This document shows, piece by piece, positions 27,169-36,259 of a stretch of DNA of 64,000 bases (position 1 is its first letter; every line of letters starts with the position of its first letter). A program made the translations under genes and the position numbers. Below the pieces are notes generated by a model that was given only the letters and a program-made list of their open reading frames with translations, was not told where the DNA came from and searched no databases. This stretch comes from Sphingomonas taxi (GTDB lineage: Bacteria; Pseudomonadota; Alphaproteobacteria; Sphingomonadales; Sphingomonadaceae), in contig QFMX01000003.1 of assembly GCA_003240625.1 (NCBI GenBank), positions 248,001 to 312,000 on the forward strand, given 5' to 3'.

Positions 27169-28269
27169 TCAGCCTGCTCGACCGCCACAGCTCGGCAAGG
27201 CCTCCGCGCTACCCGTCCGAGACCGAGCGCGCGTGGGCCAGCTCACCTTGTAGGTGACCCGAAACCCGTCATGATCCGACAATCGAGGACTGCCCGCCGA
27301 GCCGTCGAAGACCGCCTCGACGCGGATCGGAGTCACGGTGACCGTGGAACCGCTTTCGAACAGCTGGAGATCCTGCGTGTCCATCCATGGCTCGTCGCCA
27401 TCCCAGGATATGCGCGTATCGCAGGGCAGCGGGTTGGCGGTGCACCATTCCTGCACGATCTCGAACGGCTCCGTCACGTTCCGAAACCGTTCGAAACGGA
27501 TCGCCGAGTCCTTCATGTTGAAGTCGCCACCTAGGATCGTCGGCACGTTCTGGTCGCCAACCACGGAAATGAAGGCGCCGAGTTCGTCGACCTGGAGACG
27601 ATGTGCGCGCGCATGGCGCCGGGGCGATACTCGCGACGACCGCTGCGAGTTCAGATGGGTATTGAAGAGGTTGATAGCGCCGGGCACGCCCGGGATTGCC
27701 ACCCGCGCATAGAGAACGCCCTTGTTGCCGAGGCAATCCAGGCCCGCGCACCGGCGACGTCCGAACGGTTCGGAGCGGGTCTCGACGATCGGGTAGCGGC
27801 TCAGGATGGCAAGGCCCGAACCGACCATGTGCAGGCCGAGCTCACCCTTCTTCCACCGATACGGTCCCCCCATGCGATCCGCGCCTGGCAGGCTCTTCCG
27901 CTGGGTGCGTGACGGTCCGAAAACCATGTTGGGATAGCCGATGCCCGTGACGGCGCGGACTGCAGCCTTGCTGAACATCTCCTGCACCATGACAATGTCC
28001 GGCGCATCGCCCTGCGCCTCCATCTGCCGGAGCGCGGCGGTGATCCGCGCCAGCGCCGGACCACGCTTTGCTCGCGCCGGCCATCCCAGACCTTCGATAT
28101 TGAATGTCAGGACGTCGAAGGTCGTGCTGGCACGGGTGCCATCCGCCGAGAGCGACATTTGTGCAGCCGACGCGGTCGACGAGGGCAGGCATGTCTGCAT
28201 GAGCGGTGGTGGCAAGGTCGTACACGCCGACGAGCACGCCAGCAGGCCGATCGCTGCGAGGTATCGCAT
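27169..28269 (-). CDS. Endonuclease/exonuclease/phosphatase-family lipoprotein
   Basis: About 366 residues with the DNase I/sphingomyelinase-like fold: FDVLTFNIEGLG, the metal-binding Glu in MVQEMF, LFNTHLNSQ, LGGDFNMKD and the catalytic SDHDG near the C-terminus. The N-terminus MRYLAAIGLLACSSAC looks like a lipoprotein or secretory signal, so it acts outside the cytoplasm. Substrate may be a phosphodiester lipid or extracellular DNA; the sequence does not decide. ATG 28269 begins the signal directly; a GTG at 28299 would add ten residues in front of it. Confidence 0.82.
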   Translation of the reverse strand: MRYLAAIGLLACSSACTTLPPPLMQTCLPSSTASAAQMSLSADGTRASTTFDVLTFNIEGLGWPARAKRGPALARITAALRQMEAQGDAPDIVMVQEMFSKAAVRAVTGIGYPNMVFGPSRTQRKSLPGADRMGGPYRWKKGELGLHMVGSGLAILSRYPIVETRSEPFGRRRCAGLDCLGNKGVLYARVAIPGVPGAINLFNTHLNSQRSSRVSPRRHARAHRLQVDELGAFISVVGDQNVPTILGGDFNMKDSAIRFERFRNVTEPFEIVQEWCTANPLPCDTRISWDGDEPWMDTQDLQLFESGSTVTVTPIRVEAVFDGSAGSPRLSDHDGFRVTYKVSWPTRARSRTGSAEALPSCGGRAG

Positions 28270-28359
28270 CCGGATATGAGAGACGGAACGACCCAGCACG
28301 TATGCTTAACGGTCGGCACCGGATTTCGGTTGCCACGGACCGTTCGCGCGCGACGCTAG

Positions 28360-28497
28360 CTTGCCGCCTGGTTCTGGATCGATTTCGTCGGCGTCGCGCC
28401 CGCGATCGGCAAGGCGGTCTATCATATGCACGGCAAGCGCATTCGCGACCTCCCGATCACCTCCGAACGGATGTTGAATACCATCGGGCCCGCCTGA
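28360..28497 (+). pseudogene. C-terminal remnant of a xanthine-dehydrogenase-family molybdopterin subunit
   Basis: An open stretch after an in-frame TAG (28357-28359) reads FVGVAPAIGKAVYHMHG followed by KRIRDLPITSERML and a TGA. VAPAIANAVY...TGKRIR.LP is how the large molybdopterin-binding subunits of xanthine dehydrogenase, aldehyde oxidase and isoquinoline oxidoreductase end. Nothing upstream matches the rest of that roughly 730-residue protein, so only the tail survives. A hairpin eight bases past the stop fits the old gene's terminator. The match is short, so chance similarity cannot be excluded. Confidence 0.5.
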
Positions 28498-28504
28498 ACC
28501 GTGC

Positions 28505-28524
28505 CCGCGACCGATTGATCGCGG
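28505..28524 (+). terminator. Hairpin after the molybdopterin-subunit remnant
   Basis: CCGCGA-N8-TCGCGG immediately downstream of the remnant's stop codon; no T-run. Probably the terminator of the lost gene. Confidence 0.4.
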
Positions 28525-28701
28525 CATGATGAGCCCAGTTCATCGCTGCATCAACCACGCGACAAATTGTTCGCGCGAATCCGGCGGTTTATAGTGCGAA
28601 TTCGCCGTGCAACCCCGTTGCGGCCGCCGGTGCTCGACGAAGCCATGTGCCAGTGCATGGATCGTCCGGGCACTCCCGAACCGACAGAAGGACGCGCCGA
28701 C

Positions 28702-29922
28702 ATGGCCACCCTCGTTGCCACGCCAATGACCCGACCCGACACGGCGAAAGGCGATGCCACGCCGCCTCGCTGGAGCGCCGTGTATGCGATGGCGCTGTGT
28801 AGCTTCGTGCTCGTCGCCTCCGAATTCCTGCCGGTCAGCCTCCTCAGCCCGATCGCGGAGACATTGCGTCTGACCGAGGGGCAGGCCGGGCAGGCAATCG
28901 CGATCTCCGGTGTGTTCGCGGTCGTCACGAGCCTTTCGTTCTCGGTACTGCTCGGGAGGATTGACCGCCGCCGCGTCGTGCTCGCGCTGATCGCCATGCT
29001 GATCGTCTCGGGCATCATGGTCGCGTTTGCACCGAGCTACCTCATGTTCATGTCGGGGCGTGCGCTGCTCGGTGTCGCGATCGGCGGGTTCTGGTCAATG
29101 TCGGCGGCGATCGCGATCCGGCTGGTGCCCGAGGATTCGGTCGGCAAGGCGCTGGCGATCATGAGCGGCGGAACCGCGCTGGCGACCGCGCTCGCCGCGC
29201 CGCTCGGGAGTTTTCTTGGCAGCCTGACCGACTGGCGCGGCGCGTTCTTCTGCGTAGTGCCGGTCGCGGTCGGGGCACTCGTCTGGCAGGCGATCGTGCT
29301 ACCCAAGCTCCCCGTCGCCGAACGTCAGTCGGCGCGTGCGATACTCGGGTTGCTCCACAGCCGCGCCGTGCTGCTCGGGCTGTTTGCGGTCGCAATGGTG
29401 TTCGTCGGGCAGTTCGCGTTGTTCACCTATCTGCGGCCGTTCCTCGAACAGGTCACGCACGTCAGCGTCGTCATGCTCTCGGTCATGCTGCTGATCGTCG
29501 GCGCCTCCGGCTTCATCGGGACCGTCGTGATCGGTCGGCTAGTCATCAAGCGCCTCTTCCTCACGCTCTGGATGCTCCCGGCGGCGATGGCAGCAGTCGC
29601 GATCGGCCTCGCCCTGTTCGGCGGGTCGGCGATCGCAACGGCCGCGTTGCTCGCGATATGGGGCTTTACCGGAACCGCGGCGCCGGTCGGCTGGTGGACC
29701 TGGCTCGCCCGCACCCTGCCCGAAGACGCCGAAGCGGGCGGCGGTCTGATGGTCGCGGTGGTCCAGCTCGCGATCACGCTCGGCGCGACCGTCGGCGGGG
29801 TGGTGTACGACACCGCCGGCGCCGTGCCCGAGTTTCTCACCAGCGCCGCGCTGCTAGGCGTGGCGGCGATCGCAGCGCTCACCGTCGCACGACATGACAG
29901 CACCACTGCCGCCCGCCGATGA
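28702..29922 (+). CDS. MFS efflux transporter, DHA1/NepI-like
   Basis: A 406-residue, 12-helix major-facilitator protein. ATG 28702 has AGAAGGA nine bases before it; earlier in-frame ATGs give an Arg-rich unlikely N-terminus. The N-terminal half has EFLPVSLLSPIAETL and the loop 2-3 motif GRIDRRRVVL; GWWTWLARTLPEDAEAGGGL resembles purine-ribonucleoside (NepI) and arabinose (AraJ) exporters. Substrate is not proven. It stands alone on its strand. Confidence 0.88.
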   Translation: MATLVATPMTRPDTAKGDATPPRWSAVYAMALCSFVLVASEFLPVSLLSPIAETLRLTEGQAGQAIAISGVFAVVTSLSFSVLLGRIDRRRVVLALIAMLIVSGIMVAFAPSYLMFMSGRALLGVAIGGFWSMSAAIAIRLVPEDSVGKALAIMSGGTALATALAAPLGSFLGSLTDWRGAFFCVVPVAVGALVWQAIVLPKLPVAERQSARAILGLLHSRAVLLGLFAVAMVFVGQFALFTYLRPFLEQVTHVSVVMLSVMLLIVGASGFIGTVVIGRLVIKRLFLTLWMLPAAMAAVAIGLALFGGSAIATAALLAIWGFTGTAAPVGWWTWLARTLPEDAEAGGGLMVAVVQLAITLGATVGGVVYDTAGAVPEFLTSAALLGVAAIAALTVARHDSTTAARR

Positions 29923-30115
29923 GCGATCCTCACTGCTCCATTGAGCCAAGACACCGACACGAAAGTCGCGGCGCCGCAAGCGGCTTGGTTGAGCTTCTTC
30001 AAGCTTCCGTTGTTTTAGCTTCAGCTTGAGATGGCTGGCAATTCGCTAAATCTTTGCAGCGGCACCCTTTGCGGATTGGATCATCTACTCTGAGGAAGCG
30101 CCGCCGGCACAACTA

Positions 30116-30379
30116 TTAAGTATTCAAGCTTTCGACCAGCTCTACAACTTCGAAGTCATACTTTGCCCAGCCGCGTTGCCTCGCCGCCTCGCCTGCTGCG
30201 GTCCGCTTACCGGCCGCCTCTTTGTGCGAAGCGCAATGCCCCCAGAAAACATCCGTCTTCCCGTTCTGAAGAACGGCGACGATGCGCCAGAAATGCGTGA
30301 ATGGCGCGGCAGTGGGACCGATCGTCTTTACATAGCCATCGGCCATGACCGCAGTCAGGTAGCGCTTCTTTCTCGCCAT
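30116..30379 (-). CDS. Hypothetical protein, 87 residues
   Basis: A small basic-then-acidic protein (MARKKRYLTAVMADGYVK ... FEVVELVESLNT) without signal or membrane segment and with a balanced composition that suggests real coding. I recognise no family. It lies alone between the MFS gene and another small gene on the opposite strand. Confidence 0.5.
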   Translation of the reverse strand: MARKKRYLTAVMADGYVKTIGPTAAPFTHFWRIVAVLQNGKTDVFWGHCASHKEAAGKRTAAGEAARQRGWAKYDFEVVELVESLNT

Positions 30380-30542
30380 CGCGTTCCAATAGCCTGCTCA
30401 TCGCCCACTGGCATCCGTTCTATGGCAGACCTTTGCCCCCACCTCACTCGGCTACACGGTCCTTAGCGAGCGATAGGTGTCGATGTGCCCGATATACAGC
30501 GTTGTACGTTCTCGTCTCGACGATCACAGGTAAGGAATACAT

Positions 30543-30821
30543 ATGACGACCTACCCTTTAAGCGAACCGGCTACGATCTACGCGGTCGAGGCGTGCGGCG
30601 ACGCGACGTCGGATGTTGTGGGTCGAGGAACGCTCGAAGCGTGCATGGATATCGTTGCGAGCCTGCCAGCGGACCGGCAGAGTTCGGTGTCCATCCGAAT
30701 GGACGCTCTCGACTTGAAGTTCGGACCGCAGGAAATCGGCGAACTCCAAGAGTTTCTCCGCGAGGAAACTGCGGGCCTTTCAAATGGCGACATTACGGCC
30801 ATCAAGACTTCCATCCTGTGA
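30543..30821 (+). CDS. Hypothetical protein, 92 residues
   Basis: Preceded by GGTAAGGA six to twelve bases before the ATG. The product is acidic and soluble (MTTYPLSEPATIYAVEACGD ... LQEFLREETAGLSNGD), with the look of a small regulatory or structural protein. No family recognised. A 64-residue frame follows after three bases but lacks a ribosome site and is not called. Confidence 0.55.
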   Translation: MTTYPLSEPATIYAVEACGDATSDVVGRGTLEACMDIVASLPADRQSSVSIRMDALDLKFGPQEIGELQEFLREETAGLSNGDITAIKTSIL

Positions 30822-30992
30822 TCAATGAAGTATTTGGCGAAATCTGGCACGTTGATCGTGGTGGCCGACGACCGCCTTGCCGCCCTCCGTGTCGGCGGTC
30901 GCTTCCGAACATCGGATTGGGCTAAGTTCATCGGCGCAATGGACGTAAACCATATGCTCGCAACCGCGCCGCGCCCTGCGAGCCAGTATGGA

Positions 30993-32285
30993 TCAGGCTG
31001 GCTGCATCACGGACAATAGGTCATCGACGTCTCCGACGGCAAACGCCGAATACTCGTCGCCGATCGCGTATGGCAGCAGGATGCGGCGATCCCGTATCAG
31101 CGCACCACAGCTATAGGTCACGTTCGGCACATAGCCCCCGCGCTGCTCCGCGCTTGGAAACAGCAGGGGCGACGGCGTGCGGGCGAGCACCTTCGACGGG
31201 TCGTCCTTGTCGAGCAGGCAGGCGCCGATGCAATATCCCCGGACCATGCCGACGCCGTGCGTGAAGACGAGCCAACCCTCGTCTATCTCGATCGGCGACC
31301 CGCAATTGCCCAACTGCACGAACTCCCACGGGTATTTCGGCGCCATGATCGGCGTTCCGGTTTCCCACGTGTAAAGATCGTCCGATCGCAGCAGCCAGAT
31401 ATTCTCGCTGTCCTGGCGACCCAGCATCACGAACTGGTTGTTGATCCGGCGCGGGAACAGCGCCATCCCCTTGTACCCGGTCATGGCGCCGGCAAGCGGC
31501 CGCATCTCGACCCGCCGCAGATCGATGCCGCGCAGGATTTCCTGGCGCGCATCCTTGCCGTCGAACGCGGTGTACGTGCCGATGACGCTGCGTACCCCGT
31601 CGTGATCGGTGAAGTTGACGAGCCGCAGATCCTCGATGCCCTGACGCTGACTGGGCAGGACCGGGAAGATGACGGTTTCCGACGCATCCTGGCTGTCTTC
31701 GCATACCAGGCGGACCCACGCGTCGTCGTGCCGCTCGATCCGGGGCGGGACGCCGTGCGGGCTCGACGGGTCGATCACCAGTCGGTCGCCCGGTCCCCAC
31801 TCGCCGGTCCGAAACGTGATCGACGAGATATGCCCCTCGCCGATCCCGCGGAGCGACATGACGAAACGCACCGCACCCGGTTCCGACGGCTCTTCATCCG
31901 TCAACGCAACGATACTGGGGTTGAAGAGCGCGGCGGACTCGAACGCGTATTCCTGACTGAAATAGGCGCCGATCAAGAGCCGTTCGTCTTCGTCGAACTC
32001 GCCCTCGCCTATGTCGTGTCGAACGTCCTCGAACCGGCGGAGCAGCACCTGCTCGACGTTGCGATGGCGCTCGCGCATCGGCGTCAGCAACAGGTCGCGC
32101 ATCCGCTCGCGCATCGTATCGTCGAGCGCCCGGATACGGTCGACGACGACTTGGCTGCGCGGCGGATGATCGGCCTCGAACGCTGCCGGATACCCGAAGC
32201 TGAACGGCCGGATCACGGTGCGTGACGGATCGGGCTTCAACTCGACGTCGAGCGTCGTGAACACATCGGCAGCTTTCATCGGCAT
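30993..32285 (-). CDS. GH130-family glycosidase/phosphorylase
   Basis: About 430 residues, with the five-bladed propeller repeats of GH130: FNPSIVALTDEEPS, SITFRTGEW, GYKGMALFPRRI, ENIWLLRSDDLYTWE and YGxxD-type YAIGDEYSAFAVGDVDDL at the end. No signal peptide, so cytoplasmic. GH130 enzymes split or phosphorolyse beta-mannosides, often with a neighbouring glycosyltransferase; none is seen here, so the substrate stays open. Confidence 0.82.
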   Translation of the reverse strand: MPMKAADVFTTLDVELKPDPSRTVIRPFSFGYPAAFEADHPPRSQVVVDRIRALDDTMRERMRDLLLTPMRERHRNVEQVLLRRFEDVRHDIGEGEFDEDERLLIGAYFSQEYAFESAALFNPSIVALTDEEPSEPGAVRFVMSLRGIGEGHISSITFRTGEWGPGDRLVIDPSSPHGVPPRIERHDDAWVRLVCEDSQDASETVIFPVLPSQRQGIEDLRLVNFTDHDGVRSVIGTYTAFDGKDARQEILRGIDLRRVEMRPLAGAMTGYKGMALFPRRINNQFVMLGRQDSENIWLLRSDDLYTWETGTPIMAPKYPWEFVQLGNCGSPIEIDEGWLVFTHGVGMVRGYCIGACLLDKDDPSKVLARTPSPLLFPSAEQRGGYVPNVTYSCGALIRDRRILLPYAIGDEYSAFAVGDVDDLLSVMQPA

Positions 32286-32403
32286 CGGCCCTTCGAACAG
32301 GATCGCGGACGGAACGCTCGCGACCTATTAGGTAACGATGCCGAGCCCGTCGCGATCCCAGGTCCGAGGCAAGCGTCCCACGGCCATGGTCTGCGATGCT
32401 CGA

Positions 32404-33204
32404 TCAGCGCTCCTTCACGAACTTGATCGTGAAACGATCGCTCTCGCCGATCGCTGCATATTTCGCGCGATCGACGTCCTTCAGTCGATAGCTCGGCGGC
32501 AGCGTCCAGACGCCTTCCGGATGATCGTGGGTATCCTTGGGGTTGGCGTTGATCCGGGATTCCCCGGCCAGCTTGAAGCCCGCCGCCTGCGCCAGTCGAA
32601 CCACCGTCGATCGCTTGATGTAGCCGCTCGTCTTTTCACGCGCCGTATCCATGTCCTCCGGCAGGCGGTGATCGACCACGCCCAGCACGCCACCGGGCTT
32701 GAGGGCTGCATAGAACGCCTTGAACACGCGACCCGCCACGGCCGGATCATCCTGCATCAGCAGATTGTGGACGTTGCGAAACGTCAGCAGCACGTCGGCG
32801 CTCCCGGCCGGAACCGACGATGCTCCGGTCTTGAAGTCGATCGTCGCGACCTGCACCGCGCCGTACGTCGCGGCCTTCTCGGCAAATACGGTGCGCGTGC
32901 GGTCCGCCTGCGCGGTCGGCACCAACGCGACATATCGCCCACGGCCCTTCACCAACGGCGCTAGGATCTCGGTGTACCAGCCGCCGGCCGGCAGGAACTC
33001 GACCACCGTCTGCGTCGGCTTCACGCCAAAAAAGGCGAGCGTCTCCGCAGGGTGCCGATACCGATCGCGCGCGCGGTTCGCCGGCGCCCGCGTTGGCGAC
33101 GCGACGGCCGCGGCGATGTCCTTCGAGGGAGCGACAGACTGCGCGACCACCCCCGTGGCGCCCAATGTGGCGAGGCAGGTCACGGCTGTGAGTAGTCGGT
33201 TCAT
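32404..33204 (-). CDS. Exported class I SAM-dependent methyltransferase-like protein (COG4798)
   Basis: A 266-residue protein with a signal peptide (MNRLLTAVTCLATLGATGVVAQ) and a methyltransferase fold: VVEFLPAGGWYTEILAPLVK stands in for motif I, then ALKPGGVLGVVDHRLP. The family is recurrent in proteobacteria as a predicted methyltransferase despite its export, where SAM is absent, so its activity may differ. It follows the GH130 gene on the same strand at about 120 bases but need not be co-transcribed. Confidence 0.8.
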   Translation of the reverse strand: MNRLLTAVTCLATLGATGVVAQSVAPSKDIAAAVASPTRAPANRARDRYRHPAETLAFFGVKPTQTVVEFLPAGGWYTEILAPLVKGRGRYVALVPTAQADRTRTVFAEKAATYGAVQVATIDFKTGASSVPAGSADVLLTFRNVHNLLMQDDPAVAGRVFKAFYAALKPGGVLGVVDHRLPEDMDTAREKTSGYIKRSTVVRLAQAAGFKLAGESRINANPKDTHDHPEGVWTLPPSYRLKDVDRAKYAAIGESDRFTIKFVKER

Positions 33205-33434
33205 ATCGTCACTCTCCCTGGATGTATTTTGGCTACCATGCCCCGCGCGAGCCGCCCGTACAATCTCAAGCGGCAGTGTCTAAAGGTATGCAGCGTGTGT
33301 CATCAAGCATCGACGCACGCGCAAGGCTCGGCATTCGTGATCGAAAACAACGCCACTTTCGGCGGAACCAGCCTCCGAAGGTGAGCGCTGTACCAGACGA
33401 AAACCGGCATCGCCGGCAATGATGGGGTACGAGC

Positions 33435-33719
33435 ATGACGGAAGCGACCTGGGGCGACGATGTGAAGACGCCGGAGATCGACTGGCGGATGAGTGCCGCG
33501 TTGGAGAATGTACCCCGCGGGGGCGAAGATGTCGCCGAGGTGACCAGCCTGGAAGGCGCTGTCCGTGCGTGGACCGCACTCGACAGCGCACATCGCGACG
33601 CGGCCATACTCACCCCGGAGCGCGCCGTGCTGATTGACGGCGCATCGCATGTATCTCTCACCGGCGACGGGATCGCCGCGCTGGCCGAGCGGCTGCCCAG
33701 CGCGAACGACGAGGGCTGA
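33435..33719 (+). CDS. Hypothetical acidic protein, 94 residues
   Basis: First of three close plus-strand small genes. Composition is regular, with a central ESLEGAVRAWTALDSAHRD-type helix (TSLEGAVRAWTALDSAHRD) and a segment TPERAVLIDGASHVSLTG. No recognised family or membrane segment. Ends three bases before the DUF1488-like gene, so the two are probably one transcript with the barstar-like gene. Confidence 0.55.
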   Translation: MTEATWGDDVKTPEIDWRMSAALENVPRGGEDVAEVTSLEGAVRAWTALDSAHRDAAILTPERAVLIDGASHVSLTGDGIAALAERLPSANDEG

Positions 33720-33722
33720 GAC

Positions 33723-34013
33723 ATGGCGCCCGCGAGTGTTCGGTTTGAACGCGGCGAGTATGCGTGGTCGGCAGAGCGGAACGGCGTCCTGTTCCTGGGC
33801 CACACCGCGCTCGGAATGGTCGAGTTCTTGATCACCAGCGAGGCGTTGGCCGAGTTGATCAACCCAGACCTCGAAGGGATCGACAGCGAGACCGCGATCG
33901 AGGCGTATGTTGAGTTCGAGGCCGACATCCATCGCATCGCGCGCCGGGAGTTCGTCAGCCGGTTGGGCGGCGAGCCCCCTGTCCTGATCACGGCAGCCGA
34001 CGTTTCGACATGA
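33723..34013 (+). CDS. DUF1488-like small protein
   Basis: A 96-residue protein. FLITSEALAELINPDL followed by an AxxxFEADIHRIARREF helix and a closing VLITAADV is the layout of DUF1488 proteins (single compact alpha/beta domain of unknown role). Match judged by eye. It starts three bases after the previous gene and 28 bases before the barstar-like gene, supporting a small operon. Confidence 0.5.
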   Translation: MAPASVRFERGEYAWSAERNGVLFLGHTALGMVEFLITSEALAELINPDLEGIDSETAIEAYVEFEADIHRIARREFVSRLGGEPPVLITAADVST

Positions 34014-34041
34014 GCCTTGAACGCCCGTCAGAACACCGTCG

Positions 34042-34455
34042 ATGCGGGATGGTACGGTGACGACGACCCCCATCCTGACGATCGTCGGGAGTGCTATTCA
34101 CGACATCCCGTCGTTTTACGCAGAGATCAACCGCCTCTTCATGGCAAATGAGGACTGGAAATTAGGCGAAAGCCTCGATGCGCTCGATGACATGCTGCGT
34201 GGCGGGTACGGTGCGGTTCGCGGAGGCGGGCCCGTTATACTCGTCTGGCAAGATATCGATCGTGCCCGCTCCCATCTCGGTTTTGCCGCAACGTGCGCAT
34301 TCCTAGAGGCCAAGCTGCAACGACCGGACCGGTATGACGTAGCACGGATCGACCGCCAACTCGCCGATCTGAAATCTGGTACCGGCCAGACCTATTTCGA
34401 TATCATACTCGACATCATCGCTGGCCACTCAAACATAGATCTTGTCGCTGCCTGA
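34042..34455 (+). CDS. Barstar-family (RNase inhibitor-like) protein
   Basis: A 137-residue protein. SFYAEINRLFM, then DWKLGESLDALDDMLRGGYG reproduces the barstar core (alpha-1 helix, then W...NLDAL.D.L.GG.). Barstar-fold proteins neutralise RNases of the barnase type or act as immunity proteins of secreted toxins. No RNase gene lies within several kilobases on either side, so it is an orphan in this window. ATG 34042 is used; a GTG five codons later is possible. Confidence 0.65.
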   Translation: MRDGTVTTTPILTIVGSAIHDIPSFYAEINRLFMANEDWKLGESLDALDDMLRGGYGAVRGGGPVILVWQDIDRARSHLGFAATCAFLEAKLQRPDRYDVARIDRQLADLKSGTGQTYFDIILDIIAGHSNIDLVAA

Positions 34456-34773
34456 TTACCTCGATCGCGTAAGCGTTTCCGATGTTTCGATTGTTCGACG
34501 AAGGCCACGATAGCATTTCGTCGCACACTTCCGCGCTTGACGCCGATAGGGTCCGCTCGGAGAGTTGGCGTGATGGTTGCCATTCCGCCCCCCCGCTGGC
34601 CGAACGATCCGGTGCAGTCCTCGCTGAATTTGCACGACAACCGGCTTCACGTCGCGGAGCCGCTGCTAGAAACGTGTCTGAAACGGGACCTGCGGGACCA
34701 TGAGTCTCATTCGACAACTGATGGATCCTCCTTCGCCAGCAGCAGGATCGTGAGTATCCCTTCCAAAGAAAGA
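34456..34773. other. Intergenic region before the M20 peptidase
   Basis: 318 bases. It contains the open upstream extension of the peptidase frame, but that stretch lacks a signal peptide or domain and is not coding by composition. No other structure seen. Confidence 0.5.
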
Positions 34774-36165
34774 ATGATGATGACGTTTAAGTTCAAGCTT
34801 CTCCTGGCCTGCACCGCCGCGATGACCGCTCTCCCCGCCTCGGCGCAAGCCCAGACCGCTGCGACCAACGGCCTTGAGATCGCCAAGAAGATGATCGCCT
34901 TCCGCAGCGTGCGCGGTCCCGGCAATCAGACGCCGCAGCTCGCCGCGTATCTGAAGTTTGTACTGGTCGCGGGCGGCTTCGCGGCGAACGACGTGACGAT
35001 CACCCCGGTCGACGACACCGCCTATCTGATCGCGACCTGGAAAGGCAGCGACGCCGCGTTGAAGCCGATCGTCCTCTCCGGGCATATCGACGTGGTCGAA
35101 GCCAAGCCCGCCGACTGGCAGCGCGACCCGTTCGTCCCGGTGGTCGAGAACGGCTATCTCTACGGGCGCGGCGCAACCGACATGAAGCTCGACGCCGCGC
35201 TCGCGATCGCGACGCTGCTCGACATGAAGAAGGCGGGCTACGCCCCCAAGCGCGGCATCGTCCTGGCGCTGTCGGGCGACGAGGAAACGGTGATGAAGAC
35301 CTCCGCGCTGATCGCCGACCAGCTTAAGAACGCCGAGATGGCGCTCAACATCGACGGCGGCGGCGGGCTGTACGCCGAAAACGGCAAGGCCGAGTATTTC
35401 ACGATCGGCGCCGCCGAAAAGACCTATGCCGATTTCCAGCTCGAAGTGACCAACCCCGGCGGCCACTCGTCCGCGCCGCGCAAGGTGAACGCGATCAACG
35501 AACTGTCCGCCGCGCTAGTGAAGATCGGCAATTACCGCTTCACGCCGCAATTGTCGCCGATCACCAAGGGCTATTTCGAAGGCGTCGCGCCGCGCCAGAC
35601 GCCCGAGATCGGCGCCGCGATGCGCGCCTTCGCGGCCAACCCGAAGGACCAGAAGGCGATCGAGACGCTCGCCGCCAATCCCGGCTATGTCGGCCAGATC
35701 GGCACGACCTGCGTCACCACGATGGTCAGCGGCGGCCATGCGTTCAACGCCCTGCCCCAACGCGCGACCGCGAACATCAACTGCCGCATATTTCCCGGCG
35801 TGAAACCGGCCGCGGTGATGGCCGAACTCGAGAAGGTCGCCGCGGACCCCGGCGTGAAGTTCAGTGACGTCACCGAAGGCTCGAACCCGACCGACGCCTC
35901 GCCACTCCGTGCGGACCTCACCGGCGCGGTTAAGACGGCGATGGGCAAGATCCGCCCCGGCGTTCCGGTGTTCCCGAGCATGTCGGCGGGCGCGAGCGAT
36001 TCGATGTGGTACCGTTCGGTCGGCGTGCCGAGCTACGGCGTCAGCCCGACGTTTACCAAGCAATCTGACGACTTCAGCCACGGCCTGAACGAACGCACCC
36101 CGATCGACAACATTCCGCTGGCGATCACCTATTACCGCTCGCTGCTCACCGATCTTACGAGGTAG
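34774..36165 (+). CDS. Exported M20-family metallopeptidase
   Basis: About 463 residues. Three consecutive ATGs (34774, 34777, 34780) precede a clean signal peptide (FKFKLLLACTAAMTALPASAQAQ). The M20 zinc site is visible in VLSGHIDVVEA, GRGATDMKLD, the Glu pair SGDEE and a late SHGLNERTP. A dimerisation domain occupies the middle (NPGGHSSAPRKVNAI). It likely hydrolyses peptides or N-acyl amino acids in the periplasm. Converges with the TonB receptor, with a hairpin between. Confidence 0.9.
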   Translation: MMMTFKFKLLLACTAAMTALPASAQAQTAATNGLEIAKKMIAFRSVRGPGNQTPQLAAYLKFVLVAGGFAANDVTITPVDDTAYLIATWKGSDAALKPIVLSGHIDVVEAKPADWQRDPFVPVVENGYLYGRGATDMKLDAALAIATLLDMKKAGYAPKRGIVLALSGDEETVMKTSALIADQLKNAEMALNIDGGGGLYAENGKAEYFTIGAAEKTYADFQLEVTNPGGHSSAPRKVNAINELSAALVKIGNYRFTPQLSPITKGYFEGVAPRQTPEIGAAMRAFAANPKDQKAIETLAANPGYVGQIGTTCVTTMVSGGHAFNALPQRATANINCRIFPGVKPAAVMAELEKVAADPGVKFSDVTEGSNPTDASPLRADLTGAVKTAMGKIRPGVPVFPSMSAGASDSMWYRSVGVPSYGVSPTFTKQSDDFSHGLNERTPIDNIPLAITYYRSLLTDLTR

Positions 36166-36208
36166 CGAATTTAACTCTACCCATTCTACGCATCCACCTC
36201 TGGCCGTT

Positions 36209-36239
36209 CCACGACCAAGCGCAATCGGCTTGGCCGTGG
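36209..36239. terminator. Bidirectional terminator, 12-bp stem with one mismatch
   Basis: CCACGACCAAGC, a 7-base loop, then GCTTGGCCGTGG, in the gap between the convergent M20 peptidase and TonB receptor genes. Confidence 0.6.
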
Positions 36240-36259
36240 TTCGGAACGGAATCGTGCGA

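Noticed and set aside
30825..31019. Possible 64-residue gene after the 92-residue hypothetical gene
   Set aside because: No ribosome site, and its 3' end overlaps the GH130 gene; only a faint resemblance to host-attachment-type proteins.
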